A stretch of 6,487 nucleotides of DNA from the NCBI GenBank assembly GCA_002083985.1, contig MTER01000036.1, positions 1 through 6,487 on the forward strand, given 5' to 3'. This DNA comes from Candidatus Altarchaeales archaeon A3. GTDB taxonomy: Archaea > Altiarchaeota > Altiarchaeia > Altiarchaeales > Altiarchaeaceae. Within the stretch, counting starts at the first letter, position 1, and each line of letters opens with the position of its first letter. The notes beneath the pieces were generated by a model. That model saw only the letters and a list, made by a program, of their open reading frames with translations. It was not told the DNA's origin and searched no databases. Position numbers and translations under genes: made by a program. Positions 1 through 6,059 of this stretch are shown in pieces.

Positions 1-1
1 C

Positions 2-694
2 AAGCTTACAGATGAAGGATTCGAGTTGTCCGAAAAAATCGGACAACTGAAAATGATGTCGTCGGATGGTAAGAAATACCTCACCGATTGCGCTAACACG
101 AAGAATATGTTCAGGATTATTCAGTCAATTTCATCTCCCAGAGCAGAGCCTTTCAAGCAGTGGCTGGCGCAGGTTGGCTATGAACGGGTCGGGGAAATAC
201 AGAACCCTGAACTGGCCCAAGCGCGCATGAAGGAGATATACAGGTCTAAAGGATATTCCGATGACTGGATCGAGAAGAGGGTCAGGGGAATTGCGGTAAG
301 AGATGAATTGACTGATGAATGGAAGGATAGAGAAGTAACAACCGAGCGGGAATATGCTATATTAACCGCGGAAATCTCGAAGGCCACGTTTGGAATTACG
401 CCAAGCGAATATAAAGAATTAAAAAGATTGAAGAAAGAAAACCTCAGGGACCACATGAACGACCTGGAGCTTATTTTTACGATGCTTGGAGAAGCGTCCA
501 CAACCAGAATCGCGAGAAACAAAGATGCAAAAGGTTTCATAGAAAACCGTGAAGCTGCGGCAGAAGGCGGAAATGTTGCCGGAGTTGCACGAAAAGAGCT
601 TGAGAAGAGAAGCCTTCAGCCAGTAGTCACTTCTGAAAATTATTTGAATATTCAGGAAAAAGAAAAAAGAAGGAGACTAAAAAAAGACGAATAG
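2..694 (+). CDS. BRO-family / phage antirepressor-like protein, 5' end outside the window
   Basis: The reading frame is open from the first codon (AAG at base 2) to TAG at 692-694, giving 230 visible residues with no start. A TTG at 26 is in frame, but the codons before it (KLTDEGFEL) continue the family sequence, so the gene begins upstream. The segment FRIIQSI...AEPFKQWLAQVGYERV (about bases 110-190) is the hallmark that follows the DNA-binding Bro-N domain in these proteins. The later blocks EYAILTAEISKATFG, LRDHMNDLELIFTMLGEAST and the lysine-rich end are typical of the C-terminal half found in bacterial and archaeal chromosomes. The family is thought to act as DNA-binding regulators or antirepressors from phage; targets are unknown. 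The missing part should be roughly 60 residues including most of Bro-N. The G+C content is clearly above that of the genes from 2115 onward, which suggests transfer. The stop overlaps the remnant small gene that follows. Confidence 0.85.
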   Translation, partial: KLTDEGFELSEKIGQLKMMSSDGKKYLTDCANTKNMFRIIQSISSPRAEPFKQWLAQVGYERVGEIQNPELAQARMKEIYRSKGYSDDWIEKRVRGIAVRDELTDEWKDREVTTEREYAILTAEISKATFGITPSEYKELKRLKKENLRDHMNDLELIFTMLGEASTTRIARNKDAKGFIENREAAAEGGNVAGVARKELEKRSLQPVVTSENYLNIQEKEKRRRLKKDE

Positions 695-857
695 CCAAAT
701 CCTCTGCCTCATCAAAGACGATGATTACTTAGACAATCCTGACAAGCAGGCGAAAGTCAAGAGATTAGAAAAAGAGATTGATCAACTTGTCTATAAGTTG
801 TATGAGTTAACTCCGGAGGAGATTGAGGTTGTTGAAAACTTTAATAAAGAAAAATAG
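687..857 (+). pseudogene. Small 57-codon gene, copy 1, start codon lost
   Basis: An open frame of 56 codons plus TAG at 855-857 begins inside the end of the BRO gene. It encodes KDDDYLDNPDKQAKVKRLEK and then EIDQLVYKLYELTPEEIEVV. The frame has no ATG, GTG or TTG at its head. It aligns without a gap to the copy after dinD (1820-1978), whose ATG falls opposite ACG at 687-689, so a T-to-C change in the start codon is the simplest explanation. Over codons 10-51 the two copies share 32 of 42 residues. Similar EID-LVY-LY-LT-EE-I tails are known to me from the C termini of some restriction-modification methylases and as small ORFs near BRO and DinD genes; this is recollection, not a search. The predicted peptide is charged and helical. 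Its role is unknown. Weak initiation at ACG, with the 8-base overlap allowing coupling to BRO, cannot be excluded. Confidence 0.65.
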
Positions 858-965
858 TAACTATTCAGCCACCCAAAAAACTAACAGTAAATTTTTTGAC
901 ATTTTTAAATTTTTTTAAATTTTCACAGATAAATTTCTATACCCTCTGAATAGTTACGAAAAATA
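849..965. repeat. 8-bp target-site duplication GAAAAATA around the MITE
   Basis: GAAAAATA occurs at 849-856 and again at 958-965, directly abutting both ends of the 12-bp inverted repeat pair. An exact 8-bp match placed precisely at both boundaries is the signature of transposition. The left copy overlaps the last codons of the small gene (GAA AAA TA), so the insertion turned its original TAA stop into TAG. Confidence 0.75.
857..957. mobile_element. 101-bp MITE-like element, IS66-type ends
   Basis: The left end GTAACTATTCAG (857-868) and right end CTGAATAGTTAC (946-957) are perfect 12-bp inverted repeats. They are flanked by an exact 8-bp direct repeat. The interior is very A+T-rich and codes for nothing. 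Ends starting GTAA together with 8-bp duplications are characteristic of the IS66 family, so this is most likely a non-autonomous derivative moved by an IS66-like transposase encoded elsewhere; no transposase gene is in the window. The element separates the BRO/small-gene pair from dinD and supplies the whole upstream region of dinD. It contains TATA-like stretches, for instance TTTCTATA at 934-941, 33 bases before the dinD ATG, so it may act as a promoter for that gene. The exact duplication implies a fairly recent insertion. Confidence 0.75.
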
Positions 966-973
966 ATTAGAAA

Positions 974-1465
974 ATGAAAAAAGAACTAATCGCAAAGCTG
1001 AAAATAACATTTGAAGATTATGCAAATGAATCGGATGGCATTGAATTCTGGTTTGCCCGGGATTTGCAGGTATTGCTGAGATATGCTCAATGGAGAAATT
1101 TCTTATTTGTTATAGATAAGGCGAAGGAATCATGTAAAAAATCGGGAATAAATATTGATGACCATTTTGCTGAGGTCAGCAAAAAGGTAGAAATCGGCTC
1201 AGGAGCAGAAAGAGAAATTGATGATTTAATGCTCACACGATATGCCTGCTACCTGATTGCACAGAACGGAGATCCGAGAAAAGAAGAAATTGCCTTTGCA
1301 CAAAGCTATTTTGCGATGCAGACAAGAAAGCAGGAAATTCTTGAGGAAAGGATATCTTTAAGTGAAAGGTTGAATACACGGCAAAAATTAGTTGAATCCG
1401 AAACAGAGCTTTCAAAACTGATATATGCGCAGGGGGTTGATGATGACGGGTTTTGCGCGGATTAG
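974..1465 (+). CDS. dinD: DinD N-terminal fragment, 163 residues
   Basis: This is the part of the split gene still readable from the original start. ATG at 974 lies 16 bases after the MITE and begins MKKELIAKLKITFEDYAN, which matches the normal family N terminus. No clear Shine-Dalgarno is present. FWFARDLQVLL near residues 26-36 resembles the ARDLQ-type start of antirepressor-like domains. The last genuine residues are GVDDDGF; the shift then adds CAD and a TAG. If made, the product would lack the conserved C-terminal 120 or so residues and is probably not functional as DinD. Confidence 0.6.
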   Translation: MKKELIAKLKITFEDYANESDGIEFWFARDLQVLLRYAQWRNFLFVIDKAKESCKKSGINIDDHFAEVSKKVEIGSGAEREIDDLMLTRYACYLIAQNGDPRKEEIAFAQSYFAMQTRKQEILEERISLSERLNTRQKLVESETELSKLIYAQGVDDDGFCAD

Positions 1466-1823
1466 AAGCAAAGGAGACCGGGCACTTTTTGGCGGGTTTG
1501 CGACATCAATGATGAAAAAAAGATTAAAAATACCTGGCAATAGACCTCTTGCCGATTTTTTGCCGACAATCACTATCCCAGCAAAGAACCTTGCCACGGA
1601 AATCACGAACTTCAGCGTTAAAAAAGATAATCTTCAAGGCGAAGAGAAAATTATGGTAGAACATATCAGAAACAATAGAGATATTCGCTCGTTATTATCT
1701 AAAAGAGGAATAAAACCGGAAGAATTGCCTCATGAGGAAGACCTAAAGAAACTCGAAAGAAAATTAAAGAAAGATGATAAGAATCTTGCTGAAAATTCAA
1801 AAAAAGGTTTACCGCGAAAATGA
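1440..1823 (+). CDS. dinD: DinD C-terminal fragment, possible internal re-initiation
   Basis: This frame begins with ATG ATG at 1440-1445 (an earlier in-frame ATG is at 1425) and ends with TGA at 1821-1823. It holds the conserved C-terminal half: ARIRSKGDRALFGG, the RPLADFLPT block, the HIRNN...LLSKRGIKPEELP segment and a lysine-rich end. Just before the ATGs, AGGGGGTTGATG resembles a GGAGGTGAT ribosome site, so separate translation is conceivable. I judge it more likely to be simply the downstream half of a broken gene. Confidence 0.5.
   Translation: MMTGFARIRSKGDRALFGGFATSMMKKRLKIPGNRPLADFLPTITIPAKNLATEITNFSVKKDNLQGEEKIMVEHIRNNRDIRSLLSKRGIKPEELPHEEDLKKLERKLKKDDKNLAENSKKGLPRK
1451..1454 (+). 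other. Frameshift site in dinD (TTTT run)
   Basis: Reading GAC GGG TTT T GCG CGG ATT shows the break. With three Ts the frame gives DGFARI, the conserved sequence; with four Ts the upstream frame ends at TAG 1463-1465. The Phe codon could re-pair after a +1 slip (UUU to UUU), but no stop or rare codon follows at once, so there is no typical recoding signal. Confidence 0.7.
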
Positions 1824-1978
1824 ATAGTAAAAGCCCCTATATCACTAAAGACGACAATTATCTTGAAAATCCTGATAAGCAGTCGAAAGTCAAGAATCTT
1901 GAAAAAGAGATTGATTAACTAGTCTATGCGCTGTATGAATTAACTTCTGAGGAGATGGATATTGTTGAAAATTTGTAA
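1820..1978 (+). pseudogene. Small 57-codon gene, copy 2, nonsense mutation at codon 33
   Basis: ATG at 1820 overlaps the dinD stop as ATGA, the usual arrangement for translational coupling. The frame reads MNSKSPYITKDDNYLENPDK and on to EID, then TAA at 1916-1918. It continues without a shift through LVYALYELTSEEMDIVENL to TAA at 1976-1978. Copy 1 has CAA (Gln) where this copy has TAA, a single C-to-T change. The peptide continues to resemble copy 1 after the stop, so the change is recent relative to the divergence of the two copies. As it stands only 32 residues would be made. The position directly behind a BRO/DinD-type gene, as for copy 1, suggests the small protein worked with or modulated the regulator; this is an inference. 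Confidence 0.65.
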
Positions 1979-2096
1979 TACCTCAATAAGTTGTAGTAAA
2001 TAAATTTCGTAACTGCTCATTTTATAAAAAACAAATACAAAAAATGCAAAACAATTATATATTTTATTCCCTTCCCACAAGTTATTGAGAAGTTAC
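1975..2096. repeat. Degenerate inverted repeat pair, MITE-like
   Basis: Left arm 1975-1994 (GTAATACCTCAATAAGTTGT) and right arm 2077-2096 (ACAAGTTATTGAGAAGTTAC) match as inverted repeats at 16 of 20 positions, with 12 of 13 in the inner part. A third copy of the end, GTAACTGCTCAT at 2009-2020, pairs with the same right arm at 10 of 11 positions. The ends share GTAACT--TCA with the MITE at 857-957. Like that element, it starts at the stop of a small gene and ends 18 bases before the next ATG. I find no direct repeat at its borders, so it may be an old, rearranged insertion or a hairpin with another role. Confidence 0.5.
2055..2063 (+). promoter_or_regulatory. Probable archaeal TATA box for the ATP-grasp gene
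   Basis: TTATATATT lies in a locally A+T-rich stretch just after A-rich sequence that could serve as a BRE. A start about 25 bases on would fall near 2083-2088, leaving a leader of about 30 bases before the ATG at 2115. The box lies inside the degenerate inverted repeat, so that element may supply the promoter of the downstream genes. Confidence 0.4.
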
Positions 2097-2114
2097 AATA
2101 AAAGATCTAAAAAT

Positions 2115-3323
2115 ATGAAAAGAAAGATTGGTATAATTGGTTTAAATGCGAGAGCAGCAGCACAATCAGCAAAAAAAACGGGCTTTGATGTCTTTTTGGC
2201 AACATATTTTTGTGATATGGATACAGCAGGCATTACAAAAAATTTCTTCTCAATGCAAAAAGAAAAATTTGTGCCCAATTTAAAGAAATATTCTGTAAAT
2301 GCACTATCTGAATTTGCGATAGAAAAATTTAAAGGAAAAGTTGAGGATGTAATTTTGACCTCAAAAATAGGAGACAGTGCAAATGTCGTAACTGCAATAG
2401 AAAAAAATTTTAAAATAACAGGAAATAGTTCGGAAAATGTCATGAAAGCAAAAAGTTGGAAATATCTCAAAAAAGTGCTTGACAAATATTCAATAAATTA
2501 TCCGAAAACATTTATTATTGATGTTAATTGCAAATCCGAAATAAAAAATGCCTGTGAAGAATTAAATTTTCCCTGTGTCATTAAAGCAATGGACATTGAT
2601 AAAGGAAAATGCCATCCGCAGCAAATTTTTTCTTTTGCGGACTTTGAAAATTTAATCTCAAAAGGCAAAGTGCAGGGAGAAATTTTAATTCAGGAATTTA
2701 TTGAAGGAATTTCTTTAAGCTGCTCTATTCTTTCAAACGGAAAGCGTGCAGTTGCTGTCTCTGTTAATCAGCAGTTGATAGGTGAGAAATTTTTAGGAGG
2801 ATGTGGACTGAAATATTGCGGCAATATCGTGCCTTATGATGGAAAGAGCGGATTAATTCAAAATATTAAAAAATTTTCAGAACTTATAATTTTAGACCTT
2901 TCTCTTGTCGGCTCAAACGGAATTGATTATGTTGTCCGCAAAGACAAAATTTACTTTATGGAGATCAATCCGAGAATTCAGGACACTATAGAAAATGTGG
3001 AAAAATATTTAGGCATAAATTTAGTTGAAGGACATATAAAAGCATGCAATAATTCAGATGAAAAATTTAATTTTGGAGGAGAAAGAAAAAATGGAAAATT
3101 TTACGGAAAGGGAATAATTTATGCAGAAAAAGATGTGAACGTTAAAAATTTATACGATTTAAAAATTGATATGGGAGATGTGCCAAATCCAAACACCATT
3201 ATAAAAAAGAACGAGCCGGTTTGTTGTGTTTATGAAGAAGGAGAAAGCAACAATGATGTGCTTGAGAAAATGAAAAGAAATGCAAATTATTTAATGAAAC
3301 ATATTTCAAAAAGAAATTTTTAA
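2115..3323 (+). CDS. ATP-grasp superfamily ligase (COG2232-like)
   Basis: A 402-residue soluble protein. I chose ATG 2115 because MKRKIGIIGLNARAAAQSAK starts the first beta-strand and glycine loop of the N-terminal pre-ATP-grasp domain; an in-frame TTG at 2085 would only add basic residues. The ATP-grasp core runs from about 105 to 310. It shows FPCVIK with Lys157 for the phosphates, LIQEFIEG (191-198) lining the adenine site, Asp271, and MEINPR (282-287) whose Glu283 and Asn285 should bind magnesium. The C-terminal part (about 330-402) has YGKGIIYAEKDV and GDVPNPNTIIKKNEPVCCVY, typical of this archaeal group related to biotin carboxylase and carbamoyl-phosphate synthetase. Such enzymes join a carboxylate to a nucleophile through an acyl phosphate; the substrate cannot be read from the sequence. 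All core residues are present, so it is probably active. It is first in a same-strand run with the next two genes. Confidence 0.8.
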   Translation: MKRKIGIIGLNARAAAQSAKKTGFDVFLATYFCDMDTAGITKNFFSMQKEKFVPNLKKYSVNALSEFAIEKFKGKVEDVILTSKIGDSANVVTAIEKNFKITGNSSENVMKAKSWKYLKKVLDKYSINYPKTFIIDVNCKSEIKNACEELNFPCVIKAMDIDKGKCHPQQIFSFADFENLISKGKVQGEILIQEFIEGISLSCSILSNGKRAVAVSVNQQLIGEKFLGGCGLKYCGNIVPYDGKSGLIQNIKKFSELIILDLSLVGSNGIDYVVRKDKIYFMEINPRIQDTIENVEKYLGINLVEGHIKACNNSDEKFNFGGERKNGKFYGKGIIYAEKDVNVKNLYDLKIDMGDVPNPNTIIKKNEPVCCVYEEGESNNDVLEKMKRNANYLMKHISKRNF

Positions 3324-3362
3324 TCAATCTTTAATTATTAACAAAAATCAAAACATAGCAAA

Positions 3363-4631
3363 ATGACGCTGGATGATGCAATATTGACTTACTGGAAATC
3401 GCTGACGGGGATGAAAAATTCGGAAATAGAAAATATTAAAGAAGAACTTATAGATGTAGCGAACAATACGTATTACAAACATTATTATAGAGATTATCCC
3501 CACATTACTATTGAATATTATATCCGGGAAGGGGAATTATGCGAGTACTTTCCGTTAGAATTATATGAATCTAAACTTGATGACGATACAAAGAAAAAAT
3601 TAATATTTTTGATGCTTAAAAATTCTGACAAAGATACATGGATAAAATATCCTTTTCATTTTATGGCAGATAAGATTATAGATAATGACATAGAAAAGTG
3701 GGTGAATTACTTAGTAAGGAAAGATATTTTGTCGCCACCGGAAATAATTTTTAAAAATTCTGACAGAATTATGTCGTCAAAAGCCATAAATAATTTCGAA
3801 AAAATACTTTATTATTTGTCATTATCTTATGTATTAGATAAAGGTATTTTATTTAACCAATATACCGAGCATTTATTGAATTCGGAATTTGCGGAAGGAA
3901 TAAAGGCAGATATAGCAAACCTGATACTTGGTGAGGAAGAGATAAAAGAATTTATCGAAAAAGCGAGATCGCTCGTCTTTACTTTGTGTGTGAAGCATAA
4001 TTTCGTTAAGTTTGATTTTGATAAAGACAAAGAAAAAGAAATTACTGCTAAATTAAAAAACACCCCTGAAATTGTCTCAAAGGACTATGTTGTTGCTTTT
4101 AACAAAGCGATGAGTGAAATATATCCCTCAAATTTTGGGTCCACAAAAAGACATGTTGCCAAATGGATGCTTTCTGTAATACATCCGGATCAAAAGAGAA
4201 AAACAATTATAGAAATAATGGATGAAAACGATAAACAATCTGTATTTGGCGTCGTTGATTTTATTCAGTCCAATTTAAAAGAATTCAATGTTACCGATAC
4301 ATCAACATCTTTTGCATTTGATTTAGAAAGAGATGGAAATTTTTTAAATAATATCATAGATAAAGGAATATCTTCTGAGGAAGGAGACATAAGAAAGTTA
4401 TTTTACATCCTCGTATTCGTACTGTTGGATGAAAAAGATATTGGAAAGTATATTGACAAATCGCGGGAAGACGATGCAATAAAAGTCAGAGATGCGCTTG
4501 CAGAAGTTGCTTTATCTGTGACAAAATATAAAGATATAGACAATGAGCGAAGAAAGAAGTTAATAGAGTATGTGGTTGGAAAAAAGGTTAAATTAAATAA
4601 AAAACAACAAAACAGAATAAAAAAATTTTGA
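3363..4631 (+). CDS. Uncharacterised 422-residue protein
   Basis: I do not recognise this protein. ATG at 3363 begins MTLDDAILTYWKSLTG, and the frame ends with TGA at 4629-4631. No signal peptide and no convincing membrane span is visible; the longest hydrophobic stretch, FYILVFVLL at 347-355, is too short. It looks largely alpha-helical and soluble. A tyrosine-rich segment lies at 37-53 (YYKHYYRDY...EYY), and a strongly basic tail at 407-422 (KKVKLNKKQQNRIKKF) could bind nucleic acid or ribosomes. I see no nuclease, helicase, kinase or zinc-binding motif. Codon use and A+T content match the neighbours, so it seems resident rather than newly acquired. It starts 39 bases after the ATP-grasp gene; a CTTTAATTAT box at 3329-3338 might give it its own near-leaderless promoter. 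The weak positional link does not reveal a function. Confidence 0.8.
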   Translation: MTLDDAILTYWKSLTGMKNSEIENIKEELIDVANNTYYKHYYRDYPHITIEYYIREGELCEYFPLELYESKLDDDTKKKLIFLMLKNSDKDTWIKYPFHFMADKIIDNDIEKWVNYLVRKDILSPPEIIFKNSDRIMSSKAINNFEKILYYLSLSYVLDKGILFNQYTEHLLNSEFAEGIKADIANLILGEEEIKEFIEKARSLVFTLCVKHNFVKFDFDKDKEKEITAKLKNTPEIVSKDYVVAFNKAMSEIYPSNFGSTKRHVAKWMLSVIHPDQKRKTIIEIMDENDKQSVFGVVDFIQSNLKEFNVTDTSTSFAFDLERDGNFLNNIIDKGISSEEGDIRKLFYILVFVLLDEKDIGKYIDKSREDDAIKVRDALAEVALSVTKYKDIDNERRKKLIEYVVGKKVKLNKKQQNRIKKF

Positions 4632-4668
4632 ATGGATGAAAAAAGCAATATTGACTCATAAACTCAAA

Positions 4669-4676
4669 ATTTATAA
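4669..4676 (+). promoter_or_regulatory. Possible TATA box for aroA
   Basis: ATTTATAA is a good match to an archaeal box A. A start 24-26 bases downstream would lie near 4697-4700, leaving a leader of about 16-19 bases before the aroA ATG. In so A+T-rich a gap chance matches are common, and read-through from the upstream genes is also possible. Confidence 0.35.
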
Positions 4677-4715
4677 CAAAATTTAATACGAATTAACATA
4701 AATCCAAAATTTAAA

Positions 4716-6011
4716 ATGAAATACTGCATAATAAGCACTGCTTTAAAAGGAACAATTAATGCTCCCCCATCCAAAAGTTATACTCACAGAGCAATTATTT
4801 GTGCTTCATTAGCTAACGGGAAGTCAGGAATAACAAATTATTTAGAAAGTAACGATATTACCGAGACAATTTCAGCACTGCGAATGCTTGGCACCAATAT
4901 AAAAGAATTTAATCAGACACTGGAAATAGACGGAAACGAAAATTTGAATGTGAAAAATGATGTGATAATAGATTGTATAAAAGAATCTGGTTCTACGCTT
5001 AGATTTCTTATTCCTGTGGCAAGTATGGTAAAGACCGACAAAACAATAACATTTATTAGAAAAGGACGATTAAAAGAAAGACCTGTCGAACCATTACTTG
5101 AGGCACTGAAAAAATTAGGTGTAGAATGTGAAATTGATAAAGATAAAAATGTTATAGCCAATCCCGGAAAAATCAAAGGTGGAAAAACAGAGATTTCCGG
5201 CAATATAAGTTCGCAATTTATAACCGGATTGTTATTTGCATGTCCAAGATTTGAAAAAAATAGTGAAATAACCATAACAACCGAAATTGAGTCAAAGCCA
5301 TACCTGGAAATTACCCTTGATGTTTTAAAGGACTTCGGAATAGAAGTTGATGTCTCGGAAGATATGCGAAAATTTAGAATATCAGGAAATCAGCATTATA
5401 AAAGAAAAGATAAATTTAGGGTTGAAGGGGACTATTCTTCGGCGGCCTTTTTGCTTGCCGCAGGTGCAATTAACGGAAATATTGAGATGAAAAATTTAAA
5501 TATAAATTCAAAACAGGGGGACAGGGAAATTTTGAACATTTTAAAACGAATGGAAGCAAAAATTGATATAAAAGAATGCCGTATTCATGTAGAAACATCG
5601 GAACTAAAAGGAATTGAAATAGATGTCAAAAATATTCCTGACTCTGTTCCGGTTTTAGCAGTTCTCGGATGTTATGCAAAAGGAGAAACAAAAATTTATA
5701 ACGCTGAAAGATTGCAACTTAAAGAAAGTGATCGTTTAAGTGCAATAGCAACCGAATTAAGAAAGATGGGGGCAAATATTGAGGAATTAAAAAACGGATT
5801 AATAATTAAGGAAAGTAAATTGCGCGGTGCAATTATTGATTCTCATAATGACCACAGAATCGCGATGGCGTGTGCCATAGCAGGATTATCTGCGGAAGGA
5901 GAGACAACAATAGATAATTCGGAATGTGTCAATAAGTCATATCCAAATTTTTTTGATGATTTAAAAAGATTGGCAACAAATAAAGAAAATATAATGAAGG
6001 TTCACGATTAG
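4716..6011 (+). CDS. aroA: 3-phosphoshikimate 1-carboxyvinyltransferase (EPSP synthase)
   Basis: This cytoplasmic enzyme transfers the enolpyruvyl group of PEP to shikimate 3-phosphate, the sixth step of the shikimate pathway to chorismate and the aromatic amino acids. The 431 residues are close to the 427 of the E. coli enzyme and show every family block in order: PPSKSYTHRA with Lys20 and Arg25, SGSTLRF at 91-97, GRLKERPVEPL at 117-127, SSQF at 165-168, KPYLEIT at 194-200, GDYSSAAF at 238-245, IPDSVPVLA with catalytic Asp309, KESDR at 336-340, DHR at 379-381 and KSYPNFF with Lys407. No key residue is missing, so it should be active. ATG 4716 fits the family start; no Shine-Dalgarno is evident. 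It is the last gene of the plus-strand run and no other shikimate gene lies in the window. It ends 48 bases from the stop of a convergent gene. Confidence 0.97.
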   Translation: MKYCIISTALKGTINAPPSKSYTHRAIICASLANGKSGITNYLESNDITETISALRMLGTNIKEFNQTLEIDGNENLNVKNDVIIDCIKESGSTLRFLIPVASMVKTDKTITFIRKGRLKERPVEPLLEALKKLGVECEIDKDKNVIANPGKIKGGKTEISGNISSQFITGLLFACPRFEKNSEITITTEIESKPYLEITLDVLKDFGIEVDVSEDMRKFRISGNQHYKRKDKFRVEGDYSSAAFLLAAGAINGNIEMKNLNINSKQGDREILNILKRMEAKIDIKECRIHVETSELKGIEIDVKNIPDSVPVLAVLGCYAKGETKIYNAERLQLKESDRLSAIATELRKMGANIEELKNGLIIKESKLRGAIIDSHNDHRIAMACAIAGLSAEGETTIDNSECVNKSYPNFFDDLKRLATNKENIMKVHD

Positions 6012-6059
6012 ACAATATCATACAGGATTCATATATTGTTCATAGATGGTTCATCGGGT

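Larger units (their letters stand above)
974..1823 (+). pseudogene. dinD: DNA-damage-inducible protein D (DinD) gene, split by a one-base frameshift
   Basis: Two overlapping frames together encode a full DinD-family protein. The first, 974-1465, carries the N-terminal part with FWFARDLQVLLRYAQWRNF and the middle block. The second, through 1823, carries GFARIRSKGDRALFGG, RPLADFLPTI and TEITNFSVKKDNLQGE. Dropping one T from TTTT at 1451-1454 joins them as GVDDDGFARIRSKGD, the conserved family sequence, and yields 282 residues against 274 in E. coli DinD. In E. coli, dinD is an SOS-regulated gene whose product affects RecA filaments; in archaea, which lack LexA, its role is unclear. The lesion may be a true mutation, a sequencing or assembly error in a T run, or far less likely a programmed shift. 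The stop overlaps the following small gene by ATGA. Confidence 0.85.

Noticed and set aside
26..28. TTG at 26 as the true start of the BRO-family gene
   Set aside because: The codons before it (KLTDEGFEL) fit the family and stay open to the window edge, so the gene is cut by the border.
896..924. Bacterial-type promoter with TTGACA at 896-901 in the MITE
   Set aside because: No acceptable -10 hexamer lies 16-18 bases downstream, and the host appears archaeal.
1967..2104. Target-site duplication around the second inverted repeat
   Set aside because: GAAAATTT on the left and AATAAAAG on the right do not match; using the inner end at 2009 gives TAAATTTC, also no match.
2085..2114. Longer N terminus for the ATP-grasp protein from TTG at 2085
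   Set aside because: The extra ten residues are basic and outside the domain; the start would lie at or before the predicted transcription start, while ATG 2115 begins the first beta-strand directly.
6012..6039. Hairpin after aroA (ACAATAT paired with ATATTGT) as a terminator
   Set aside because: The stem is only 7 A+T-rich pairs with a 14-base loop and no following T run; this is expected by chance here.
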